Made by a program: the position numbers and the translations under genes | Assembly (NCBI RefSeq): GCF_004348825.1 | Contig: NZ_SMJU01000011.1 | Span: 62,001 to 126,000, forward strand | Origin: Arundinibacter roseus | GTDB taxonomy: Bacteria; Bacteroidota; Bacteroidia; Cytophagales; Spirosomataceae | DNA length: 64,000 nt | Reading direction: 5' to 3' | Notes under the pieces: model-generated | What the model was told of the DNA's origin: nothing | The model's input: only the letters and a program-made list of their open reading frames with translations | The model's database searches: none | Shown: positions 45,257-53,142 of the stretch, piece after piece | Layout of the letters: every line of letters starts with the position of its first letter | How positions within the stretch are numbered: the stretch's first letter is position 1

Positions 45257-48088
45257 TTAGTTGGTAAGGTCGAATTTCAATCCAATGTTATATCGGGGAC
45301 GGTAAAATTCTGCCTGCACGGTACGAGAAGAAACACTCTGAAAATAACGCAGTGGTTGATTGGTCAGGTTGTTGGCTTCGGCAAATACCCGGAGATTTTT
45401 TGTGATCTTATATGCAGCGTTGGCATCCAGAAAAAACTGCTTATCGTAGTATATATCATCGAAATCACTGCCACCCAGAGCATCCAGGTAGGCCGCCGTA
45501 TAGTTAGCCGAAAGACGTGCTGAAAAGCGCTTGTCCTCCCAGGATAGTGAAGCATTGAACATGTGTGGGGCGGTACCTGGCAGTGTAACGTCCGTTCTTT
45601 CATCCCCATCTTCGTTAAATACTCCACTGGCGAATGATTTGGTAAAGGTATAGTTGGTATAAATTCCGAAGTTTTTCAAAAATCCAGGAAGGAAATCCAA
45701 CTGTCGCTGCAAGGCAAGCTCAAATCCAAATACATTAACATTTTCCCCATTTCGTGACTGGAAGAAATCCCACTGCTCGCCTTCCACAACCGGATTGGTT
45801 AAGTTAGGAAAATCCGTGGCAAAATTAGACCGGCTGTACTGCTGATCACGGTAGGTGTATATGAAGTTTTTCAGGTTTTTGTAAAATGCACCACCTGAAA
45901 CTATTCCAATGGATTCAAAGTAATTTTCCACCATCAGGTCAAAGTTCCAGGCATAGGTTGCTTTGAGGTCTGGGTTGCCAGCCTGAATTTCCCGGTCACC
46001 CGGAATGGTACTGATGTAAGGGGTTAGGGCGTAGTAATTTGGACGGGCAAGGGCCGTGGTTGCGGCTGCGCGTATAATAAAGTTTTCGGTCGCATTGTAT
46101 TTAAATGATACACTGGGAAGCACATTCAGGTAATCATTTTTCACATTCCGCTGCCCGGTCAATTCTTCCTCATCTTCGATGATATTTCCGGTGTAGTCAA
46201 TGGAGGTGTTTTCAAGACGTGCACCCAGGATCATGGAGAGTTTATCACTAAAATTCTGATCCCAGCGAAGGTATCCGGCTACAATGTTTTCTTTGGCATC
46301 ATAATTTACCCCCAAATATTCACTGGGAACGGTTTCGGAGTCGAAAAGAGAAGTATTGGTCAAGTCCAATCCCCCTAGATAACTATTACGGGCAAACAGG
46401 CCGGGAATCAAATGTGAACCTGCCTGAAAGTTGCTGGCATTCCAGTTAACGGTTTCTACGCTTCCCAGATTGGCTATATTGTCTTCATTGATGGGGGAAT
46501 ACTCGTAAAAAATGTTACTGCGAAATTTTGTTTTGAGTCGTAGCCGTCCACCCGCCTTAAGGTGTCCCTTCTGATCGGCAATCACCGAAAAAGGAATACG
46601 GAAATTAAGTTTGGCCCCCAACTCGGTTTCTTCTGTAAAATCGTTATTCTCACTTATTTCATTCAGACCAATGGTAGCAGGATCAAGAGTCGAGGTGAAC
46701 ATAGGTGCAAGAGAATTGCCATTGTAGACCAGTTCGTTTCCGCCCTTTCTGAAAGTGATGTAACGCTCGTTTGGACGATCTTCGCTGGCTGTGGAGTAGC
46801 TAACTGACCAGTCGATATCTATTTTGTTTCCCACTATATGATCTCCCCGAACAGAATAATTCTGTACTTTCTGAGCTTCCAGACGAGCATTTTTATTTTG
46901 AGCATTATCGATTCCTCCTTTGGTTTGACGACCGATTCGTCCTTCATAACCAATGATTCCATTGTTGTCATTATAAAGAGGCTCGATATCATCAATACGC
47001 ATCCGGTAGCGGTTTTCAAGGTCATCCCGCCAATTGTACATGGCATTGGCAGTAATCGTATGATTTTTACCCAATTTGAAATCAAATGCTGCGGAAAGAC
47101 TCCTTCTGATCCTTTGTACATCGTATTTACGGATATCCGTTTCGTCGATGTAGACATTGCCAAAATCGTCTTTAGTCCAGGAGGCCTCCACATCATCGGA
47201 GCCATAGTTATTGTTATTGTATGATCCGCTCAGAACCATGCCAATGGCATTATTGGCGTAGCGATTCGCATAAATAAATGCACCCGTATATATTGCTTTG
47301 CCCCGAATTGGATTAAATCCACTGGCGAGTGTGGCTGAAACCCGCTGACCATTGGGTGCCGCTCTGGTGACCAGGTTTACCGATCCGCCAATAGCGTCAG
47401 CATCCATATCGGGAGTCAGGGTCTTGTTTACTTCGATGGTCGAAATCATGTCCGAAGGAATAAGGTCCATTTGAACCCGGCGGTTATCCCCTTCGGCAGA
47501 AGGAATACGATCACCGTTCATAGTTACCGAATTTAGCTCCGGTGCCAGTCCGCGCACGATGATGTTGCGAGCCTCGCCCTGATCGTTCTGCATGGTAATA
47601 CCCGGAATCCGCTTCAAGGCATCACCAATGTTGGAATCAGGAAAACGGCCAATTTGATCAGAGGAAACAATATTGCTGATGTTCTCATTGTTGCGTTGCT
47701 GACTAAGCGCCTTTGCCTGCCCTTTAAGCCGATCTCCCATCACAACGACCTCATCCATATCCAGGCTTCCCTCCGTGAGAATCAGTTCAACCGTAAGTAC
47801 ACTGCCAGTTTGAACGATAACTTCTTTCGACAATTTTTGATAGCCCAGGTAAGAAGCTTCCAATTGATAGGTACCGGCCGGCACGCTGAAAAATTCAAAT
47901 TTCCCCCGTACATCTGAGACCGTAAAAACGTTGCCGGGAGTTAATTTAAGGGTTGCTCCGGGCAAAGAAAGCTTTTGACCATCCATAATATTGCCCGAAA
48001 TAAGTCCATTTTGCGCAAAGGTTGCGGTAGAAAACAGGAAAAGTACAACGATAAGCCAGTTCCTTCTTATTAGTGTAAAAATGCTCAT
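45257..48088 (-). CDS. TonB-dependent receptor, phytase-linked
   Basis: A 943-residue outer-membrane receptor. It has a signal peptide ending ATFAQ, a carboxypeptidase-regulatory-like domain at about 28-110 (LISGNIMDGQKLSLPGATL), a plug from about 118 (DEVVVMGDRLKGQAKALSQQ, IKRIPGITMQND, IIVRGLAPELNSVTMNGDRI), and a barrel ending RYNIGLKFDLTN. Unlike the SusC proteins here it is shorter, has no STN domain and no SusD partner, so it is a classical TonB receptor. Being cotranscribed with a phytase, it probably brings phytate or its products to the periplasm; this is inference. Confidence 0.9.
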   Translation of the reverse strand: MSIFTLIRRNWLIVVLFLFSTATFAQNGLISGNIMDGQKLSLPGATLKLTPGNVFTVSDVRGKFEFFSVPAGTYQLEASYLGYQKLSKEVIVQTGSVLTVELILTEGSLDMDEVVVMGDRLKGQAKALSQQRNNENISNIVSSDQIGRFPDSNIGDALKRIPGITMQNDQGEARNIIVRGLAPELNSVTMNGDRIPSAEGDNRRVQMDLIPSDMISTIEVNKTLTPDMDADAIGGSVNLVTRAAPNGQRVSATLASGFNPIRGKAIYTGAFIYANRYANNAIGMVLSGSYNNNNYGSDDVEASWTKDDFGNVYIDETDIRKYDVQRIRRSLSAAFDFKLGKNHTITANAMYNWRDDLENRYRMRIDDIEPLYNDNNGIIGYEGRIGRQTKGGIDNAQNKNARLEAQKVQNYSVRGDHIVGNKIDIDWSVSYSTASEDRPNERYITFRKGGNELVYNGNSLAPMFTSTLDPATIGLNEISENNDFTEETELGAKLNFRIPFSVIADQKGHLKAGGRLRLKTKFRSNIFYEYSPINEDNIANLGSVETVNWNASNFQAGSHLIPGLFARNSYLGGLDLTNTSLFDSETVPSEYLGVNYDAKENIVAGYLRWDQNFSDKLSMILGARLENTSIDYTGNIIEDEEELTGQRNVKNDYLNVLPSVSFKYNATENFIIRAAATTALARPNYYALTPYISTIPGDREIQAGNPDLKATYAWNFDLMVENYFESIGIVSGGAFYKNLKNFIYTYRDQQYSRSNFATDFPNLTNPVVEGEQWDFFQSRNGENVNVFGFELALQRQLDFLPGFLKNFGIYTNYTFTKSFASGVFNEDGDERTDVTLPGTAPHMFNASLSWEDKRFSARLSANYTAAYLDALGGSDFDDIYYDKQFFLDANAAYKITKNLRVFAEANNLTNQPLRYFQSVSSRTVQAEFYRPRYNIGLKFDLTN

Positions 48089-48689
48089 AGATACCAGGTT
48101 TGTTAAGCCGCAAAGGTCCTGATGCTATGTTACCCTACTGTTTGATCTGAATTAAATTATCGTTAATAAATAGCGCTTAAAAATAAAATTAATTAATACC
48201 AATGCAGATCTTCTAGCTAGCGGTACAAATGGAATCCGACAAAATCAGCAGGTTGGATTTTAGTTTGATGAACCATATTGAGGTAATTAAACGATTGATA
48301 AAATAGTTCAAAACTAAATTTTAGAATTCGTGAACCCCCAACAGGGTACTATTACCTTACCCTTTGGACAGTAATTCTATAATACACTTTTTCAAAATTT
48401 TTTGTAGATATTTAACATTTGCATAATACTCAATGTGATTTTGTTAAACTAATACTTTTGGTTTCGGAATCTCTTGCCTTTACATTTGCAGTAGTTTACC
48501 TAGAATTGAATAGCGTACAGAAGAAGAAGATTTTATAAATTAAACAGTTTGTGAATATTCATTAAAATTTATAAATATCCTCATTTAAGCAGGTAAAATT
48601 AGTTCTACGAATAGGAAACGAAAATTTAACTATTAGCAATTTCGTTTTTTCATAATTTTTAAAAAAATACTTTTCTTCCTAATAGTAAT
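48089..48689. other. AT-rich divergent promoter region
   Basis: 600 bp between the divergent TonB receptor and phosphatase genes, without a coding frame of note. It holds the Bacteroidota-type promoter at 48457-48488 and probably a promoter for the receptor on the other strand. Confidence 0.5.
48457..48488 (+). promoter_or_regulatory. Bacteroidota-type promoter upstream of the phosphatase fusion
   Basis: The sequence TTTG (48457-48460), 20 nt, then TACATTTG (48481-48488) matches the Bacteroidota housekeeping consensus TTTG-N19-21-TAnnTTTG exactly. Transcription would begin a few nucleotides later, leaving a leader of nearly 200 nt before the ATG at 48690. Confidence 0.7.
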
Positions 48690-50543
48690 ATGTCAAATCC
48701 AATAATGAATAAAAAAATAATCTTTTTGTTGCTCCTTCTGCTTTTGGGTCCAAAAGTAGGCGCTCAGGATGTAAACCTTACTGGTAAAATACATGCCCAT
48801 AACGATTATGTACAACCAATCCCGTTTTATAACGCATACCACCAGCGCGTTGGATCAATAGAAGCCGATCTGTTTTTAGGCAATGGTCAGCTATACGTAG
48901 CCCATACCTTAGCTGAAATTCAGCCTGATCAAACCTTGGAGAAATTGTACCTACTGCCTTTAAAAGAACAAATAAAAAAGAATCAGGGAAGCGTTTACAG
49001 AGAGCCAATAGATAAGCTGCAATTTTTAATTGACTTAAAAACTGACGGAGAAACCACTTTACCAGCTCTGGTAAATACCCTAAACAAGTACCCCGAAATA
49101 ATAAATAGCCCTACCATTCAAATTGTTATCAGTGGCAATAAACCATCAGCAGATACCTGGTCACAGTTTCCTGCCTATATAAACTTTGATGGCAACCCTG
49201 GGCAAAAATACACCCATGAACAGCTACGTCGGGTTGCGTTAATTAGTGATAGTTTCCGAAATTATACACAATGGAATGGGAAAGGCATACTTGTAAAACC
49301 GGAAAGGGAAAAAATCACTCAGTTAATCCAAAGTGTTCATCAACTAAACAAACCATTCCGTTTCTGGGCAACACCAGACAATGTAAATACCTGGCAGACG
49401 CTAATGCACCTGGGAGTAGATTATTTGGGTACTGACGATGTCGTAGGACTGGCCGGCTACTTAAAAAAAATCCCATCCACCACCTATCAACATCGCGGGT
49501 CGCATGCTGTATATACACCTAAATATGTCAATAATGACTTGAAAAAGAAGGTGAAAAATGTAATTTTGATGATTGGTGATGGCATGGGACTGGCCCAAAT
49601 ATATGCTGGTTATACAGCAGCAGCTGGTCAGCTTAATCTGTTTAATTTTTTAAATATCGGCTTTTCCAGGACCTCCTCTGCCGATAGCTATTTGACCGAC
49701 TCCGCAGCCGGGGCAACTGCAATGGCTACCGGGCAAAAAACCAATAACCGCTACATTGGCGTAGATACTAACGGAACCCGTCTGGCAACAATTCCCGAAT
49801 TGATTTCCAGTAAGGGTATGAAAACTGCTATTATCACCACTGGTGACGTCACCGATGCCACACCAGCAAGCTTTTACGCGCATCAGACAGAGCGTAACCT
49901 CAGCGCAGCCATTGCCGCTGATTTTGTGAGTAGTCCGGTAAGTATTCTGATCGGGGGTAATTATGCAATTTTTGCCAGTAAGAAAAACGGTCAGGATTTG
50001 ATATCTACCCTGGAAAATAAGGGCTATGCAACAGCTAAACGAATTACAGATCTTGACCGTGTATCGGGTGATAAGTTTGTAATTCTGGATGATCAGGCGA
50101 TGCTGCCAGAACAAAAAGGCCGACAGGATTTTTTGGTTAAGGCTTTGAATCATTCCCTTGGGGCGCTAACAAAAAATGAAAAAGGATTTTTTATTGTCGC
50201 CGAAGGAGCACAGATTGATCACGGTGGACACCAAAACAACACTAGTTGGATGGTGCAGGAAATGCTCGATTTTGACAAGGCCGTGGGTGAAGCCATGAAA
50301 TTTGTGGATTCTGATGGCGAAACCCTTCTGATTGTTACTGCTGATCATGAAACCGGAGGGTTTAGCCTGCTTGGTGGAAATCTGCAAAAAGGATACGTTG
50401 CCGGTAATTTCAGTTCAGATGACCATACGGCAATACCTGTCCCGGTATTTGCCTACGGACCGCATTCCCTGGATTTTCGAGGAGTGTATGAGAACACCGA
50501 GTTGTTCAATAAAATTATGCAGGTCATTAACCGGTATCATTGA
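48690..50543 (+). CDS. Fusion of glycerophosphodiesterase-like domain and alkaline phosphatase
   Basis: A 617-residue exported protein with two catalytic-type domains. Residues about 30-265 resemble the GDPD TIM barrel: HAHNDY (H35, H37, D39), GSIEADLFL (E58, D60), and FLIDLKTDG. Residues about 287-615 are a PhoA-type alkaline phosphatase: VILMIGDGMG (D297), LTDSAAGATAMATGQKT with S338 as the nucleophile, DVTDATPASFYAHQ, GAQIDHGGH and TADHETGGF. A phosphodiester would be opened by the first domain and the monoester hydrolysed by the second, freeing phosphate for Pst. The signal peptide may start at residue 6 (48705). It is convergent with the next gene, 14 bp away. Confidence 0.88.
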   Translation: MSNPIMNKKIIFLLLLLLLGPKVGAQDVNLTGKIHAHNDYVQPIPFYNAYHQRVGSIEADLFLGNGQLYVAHTLAEIQPDQTLEKLYLLPLKEQIKKNQGSVYREPIDKLQFLIDLKTDGETTLPALVNTLNKYPEIINSPTIQIVISGNKPSADTWSQFPAYINFDGNPGQKYTHEQLRRVALISDSFRNYTQWNGKGILVKPEREKITQLIQSVHQLNKPFRFWATPDNVNTWQTLMHLGVDYLGTDDVVGLAGYLKKIPSTTYQHRGSHAVYTPKYVNNDLKKKVKNVILMIGDGMGLAQIYAGYTAAAGQLNLFNFLNIGFSRTSSADSYLTDSAAGATAMATGQKTNNRYIGVDTNGTRLATIPELISSKGMKTAIITTGDVTDATPASFYAHQTERNLSAAIAADFVSSPVSILIGGNYAIFASKKNGQDLISTLENKGYATAKRITDLDRVSGDKFVILDDQAMLPEQKGRQDFLVKALNHSLGALTKNEKGFFIVAEGAQIDHGGHQNNTSWMVQEMLDFDKAVGEAMKFVDSDGETLLIVTADHETGGFSLLGGNLQKGYVAGNFSSDDHTAIPVPVFAYGPHSLDFRGVYENTELFNKIMQVINRYH

Positions 50544-50557
50544 TGGACATCAAAGAT

Positions 50558-50983
50558 TCAAATTTCAACTACTTTTCTCATTTCGTTTACAACCGATGCC
50601 CAATTTTCTTCTGAATGTTTGGCTCTTTCCTGGTCATAGTTAGTTTGAAAAATTGTCAATTTCGTACCAGTACCGTCTGGTTCTACCTCATAGCGGACCC
50701 GCAAATAATTTTCTGGCAAGTCTTCTTTTCCACTCCAATTGCTCAAATAAGAGAACGCAAGTCTGTTATTGTGTTCGTATTCAAGCACTTTACCTTTGTC
50801 TTGATATTTTTGTCCTTCCCATTCTCCTTGAAAAAAAATTGGACTTCCTATTTGCCAGGTCGTTACTAAATCGGTTCCGAAGAAATATTGTTTCACAATA
50901 TCTGGCGATGTGAGGGCTTCCCAAACTTTTTCTACCGGGGCTTTGATTGTTGTTTTGTACTGAATTTCTAATTGAGTAACCAT
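50558..50983 (-). CDS. SRPBCC/AHSA1-type START-fold protein
   Basis: A 141-residue protein of the AHA1/SRPBCC superfamily. Visible features are the first strand and helix (YKTTIKAPVEKVWEALTSPD), the FFGTDLVTTW loop, and the terminal long helix (HSEENWASVVNEMRKVVE). Such proteins form a hydrophobic cavity; many are general stress or ligand-binding proteins, and the ligand is unknown here. It is 5 bp after the DUF6157 gene, so it is in one operon. Confidence 0.85.
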   Translation of the reverse strand: MVTQLEIQYKTTIKAPVEKVWEALTSPDIVKQYFFGTDLVTTWQIGSPIFFQGEWEGQKYQDKGKVLEYEHNNRLAFSYLSNWSGKEDLPENYLRVRYEVEPDGTGTKLTIFQTNYDQERAKHSEENWASVVNEMRKVVEI

Positions 50984-50988
50984 ATTGC

Positions 50989-51414
50989 TTATTTTTTTGA
51001 TGAACGCATTGCTTTTACTTTTTTGACATTCGGGTCGCCTTGAAATTTTTCATATTGTTGTGTTTCCATTCCGAAAATTGCAACTTTTCCGTCTTTGTCA
51101 GAATGAACACCGAATCCATAAGTTTTTGTTAGGGGCGATGAACGAAAACAAGGTTGACCCTTTGAGAAAAACTGTTCCCGTGCTTGTTGGTACTCCTCGT
51201 GTGTAAGGTCTTTTCGGTCAGCAAAAACCTTAAAAAATAGGTCGTCCGAAGTAAATTTGTAGGGATTATCCATAAGCAGTTCGTATTGCATTTCTGCAAT
51301 AGTTTTTCGGTCTGACTTGGAAGGCGGTTTTGTCCCGTGAGAAACTTTTGTGTCTTCTGCCACTTCAATCAAAGTATTGAAATAGTTGGTAGTATGTATC
51401 TTTTCAATCGACAT
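50989..51414 (-). CDS. DUF6157-family protein
   Basis: A 141-residue protein that I match to the uncharacterised DUF6157 family by the start HTTNYFNTLIEVAEDTKV, the segment TIAEMQYELLMDNPYKFTSD and the ending SSPLTKTYGFGVHSDKDGKV. No catalytic motif is evident. It has no signal peptide and is probably cytoplasmic. It lies between a DUF4440-like gene and an SRPBCC gene on the same strand, a small housekeeping-looking cassette. Confidence 0.75.
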   Translation of the reverse strand: MSIEKIHTTNYFNTLIEVAEDTKVSHGTKPPSKSDRKTIAEMQYELLMDNPYKFTSDDLFFKVFADRKDLTHEEYQQAREQFFSKGQPCFRSSPLTKTYGFGVHSDKDGKVAIFGMETQQYEKFQGDPNVKKVKAMRSSKK

Positions 51415-51455
51415 ATTGATTTTATTATTTTGTTATTTTAATGCCTATAAAGAAG

Positions 51456-51842
51456 CTATACGTTTTGATCATCGCATTTGGCAGGTATTTCCAACGTCAT
51501 CATACAAAACCATCTTGAATTCTCCCTTTTATAAATATTTGTCACCCATTGCTCGGAATTGTAAGATACTCCTGCATATTGACCTTCGTTTTTACCTTTG
51601 GATACTACAATAGCGATGTTATCAACTATTTGAACATGCTGAATATCTTTCACCATTTTAGTTTGAACTAGTTTGCCGTTTTTTAAAGAATTGATAAAAT
51701 GTTCCTTGCTGGTCAAACCAGTTGTCGATTCAAGGATTGTCCATTGGTCAGCAAGAAGTTCCGATATTCTTTCTATATCGTTGGCTTCGTAAGCTTTATT
51801 AAGCTCATCTTCAATTTGCTCAAATTCAATTTTTAACTTCAT
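51456..51842 (-). CDS. NTF2-like/DUF4440 protein
   Basis: A 128-residue protein of the NTF2-like superfamily (SnoaL/DUF4440 type). The opening helix pair EDELNKAYEANDIERISELL is followed by DQWTILESTTGLTSKEHFIN, and the sheet continues with VQIVDNIAIVVSKGKNEGQY and WVTNIYKRENSRWFCMM. These folds bind or turn over small ligands; the role here is unknown. It heads the three-gene cassette. Confidence 0.8.
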   Translation of the reverse strand: MKLKIEFEQIEDELNKAYEANDIERISELLADQWTILESTTGLTSKEHFINSLKNGKLVQTKMVKDIQHVQIVDNIAIVVSKGKNEGQYAGVSYNSEQWVTNIYKRENSRWFCMMTLEIPAKCDDQNV

Positions 51843-51973
51843 TTATGACAATTCAAATTTTCTTCATTTTTTTTTGTAAAGCCGTAAAGTAGTGGTTGGA
51901 AAGTATTGACGAATGAAAAATAACGCAGGCAGTCCGTAGATTTGGGTTATCAGGCTCAAACCTACCTACCATA

Positions 51974-52381
51974 TATCAACAACACGACTGCCCAGCCTAC
52001 GGCTCGACAAAATTAGGCGAAAATTGAACCACCCACTACGGCAATTCCCTTTTGGGGTGCAAATGCTGCCAGCGTCAGTTTGTGGAAAAACGTACCTACG
52101 AGCTCATGTCCAACAAATAAAAGCGCCGCATCGAGTTACTGCTGCCTAAGCGCTACCGCCAGAAGGCCACATTTTACACCAGTGACTGGGTAGCCAATAA
52201 ACAGGTCATCCCCGCTGAGCGGCACCGTTTCCGCAAGACCAAAAAGGACATCAACCATGTTGAGAGGTTTTTCTTTACATGGCGTTAGTGGTGTTCGATA
52301 CTCCTCAGTATCAGCCTGTTGTTCTCCAAAAAAAATAGACAGACATGTCAAATCTATTACGTGTGTCGTCACATACTTTAA
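51974..52381 (+). pseudogene. IS1-family transposase relic
   Basis: One plus-strand frame carries pieces of an IS1 transposase with internal stops. It contains CPAYGSTKLGEN, then a zinc-ribbon end CKCCQRQFVEKRTYELMS, and then the catalytic-core part ATFYTSDWVANKQVIPAERH and KDINHVERFF, ending LLFSKK. The middle helix-turn-helix section is absent and at least three stop codons interrupt it. It is therefore a degenerate fragment, not a mobile element. Confidence 0.75.
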
Positions 52382-52434
52382 CTTGTCATTACAATTTTAT
52401 TGATGAGTGAATTGAAATGAAAATAATTTTGAAT

Positions 52435-52484
52435 GTCAGGCTGAGCGAACAGGGCCGCCTGGCGGTCGCTTCGCTCAGCCTGAC
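52435..52484. repeat. GTCAGGCTGAGCGAA palindromic intergenic element
   Basis: Perfect 15-bp arms (52435-52449 and 52470-52484) flank a 20-nt GC-rich centre that itself contains a small inverted repeat. Short palindromes with this core are commonly scattered between genes in Bacteroidota, so it is likely a dispersed repeat copy. Several other elements could be found genome-wide. Confidence 0.65.
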
Positions 52485-52521
52485 AAATTTCCTGAACTTT
52501 ATACTTTCTTTACAAATCTAC

Positions 52522-52764
52522 TCACCTATCAATAGTACCACTCACGTTCAAACCGTTGGGGTAGATTTCCAGGTAGGACATACCGGGTATGAGCTGTTGG
52601 CTGGCTAGTTCAACAAAGTCGCCGAATTTCCGGCGATCCACCTCGCGGCTCAACTTTTCTTTTCCCACCCGGTAGCCGAACTTCTCTACTTTTGTTCCGT
52701 GAGGCTTGCAAAATTCACGTTAACTCACGCCATTTGTGCGCCACTCCCATATTAATTTGAACAT
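52522..52764 (-). pseudogene. Relic of an IS66-type accessory transposition gene
   Basis: The minus-strand frame from the ATG at 52764 reads MFKLIWEWRTNGVS, a stop, REFCKPHGTKVEKFGYRVGK, and later FVELASQQLIPGMSYLEIYP with NGLNV. This matches the small IS66 orfA/TnpA-like proteins (EW..SG.S...FC..HG....F.YW, ending in a LEI.YPNG strand). The in-frame stop and short length mark it as decayed. Confidence 0.6.
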
Positions 52765-52800
52765 TTCTTCTGACTGATCCTTTCTGTTTGTCTATTTCAA

Positions 52801-52953
52801 TCAAAAGTAAAAACCGAATTCTAGCAAAGAAATATGTAGTTCATTGGATGCTTGCAGTAGACAGGCAAAAGTGATCCCGATAACCTCAGCTACTTTGAGT
52901 GTAGCCAGCTTCTCTTCAATTGAAAACTTCCTTCTTGCCCTTGCCCTGCTAGT
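52801..52953 (-). pseudogene. Possible IS3-type orfA relic
   Basis: A 50-codon minus-strand frame reads RARRKFSIEEKLATLKVAEV followed by IGIT, resembling the helix-turn-helix start of IS3-type OrfA proteins (RRKFS.EEK..IL.EAE..G). The rest does not match. The call is tentative because the fragment is short. Confidence 0.4.
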
Positions 52954-53112
52954 TTAAGCTCTTTAATTACTAGAATGCAGTTGCAGGTAGTTACCTGAAA
53001 ATCCACAAAAAACCAATAATATCAGGTTCAGAAGTACGACTAGTTCCTTCCGAATTGGATTCTAAGATTAAATTAATAAACATCACAACAATTTTCATGA
53101 GGCAGTAAGATC

Positions 53113-53120
53113 TAGGTTTG
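53113..53120 (+). promoter_or_regulatory. Candidate -7 element of the DUF5060 gene
   Basis: TAGGTTTG matches the Bacteroidota -7 consensus TAnnTTTG and lies 22 nt before the ATG. A good TTTG at the expected -33 spacing is missing, so an activator or alternative sigma factor may be needed. Confidence 0.4.
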
Positions 53121-53142
53121 TAAAAAAAGATTTTACCTGACT

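Larger units (their letters stand above)
52382..53142. other. Intergenic stretch full of decayed mobile DNA
   Basis: No intact gene is present. The stretch holds a palindromic element at 52435-52484 and two minus-strand transposon-gene relics, each listed separately, followed by the promoter region of the DUF5060 gene. Confidence 0.6.

Noticed and set aside
52136-52372. Minus-strand 78-codon frame over the IS1 relic
   Set aside because: It is a shadow of the relic frame, whose translated matches to IS1 transposase on the plus strand are convincing.
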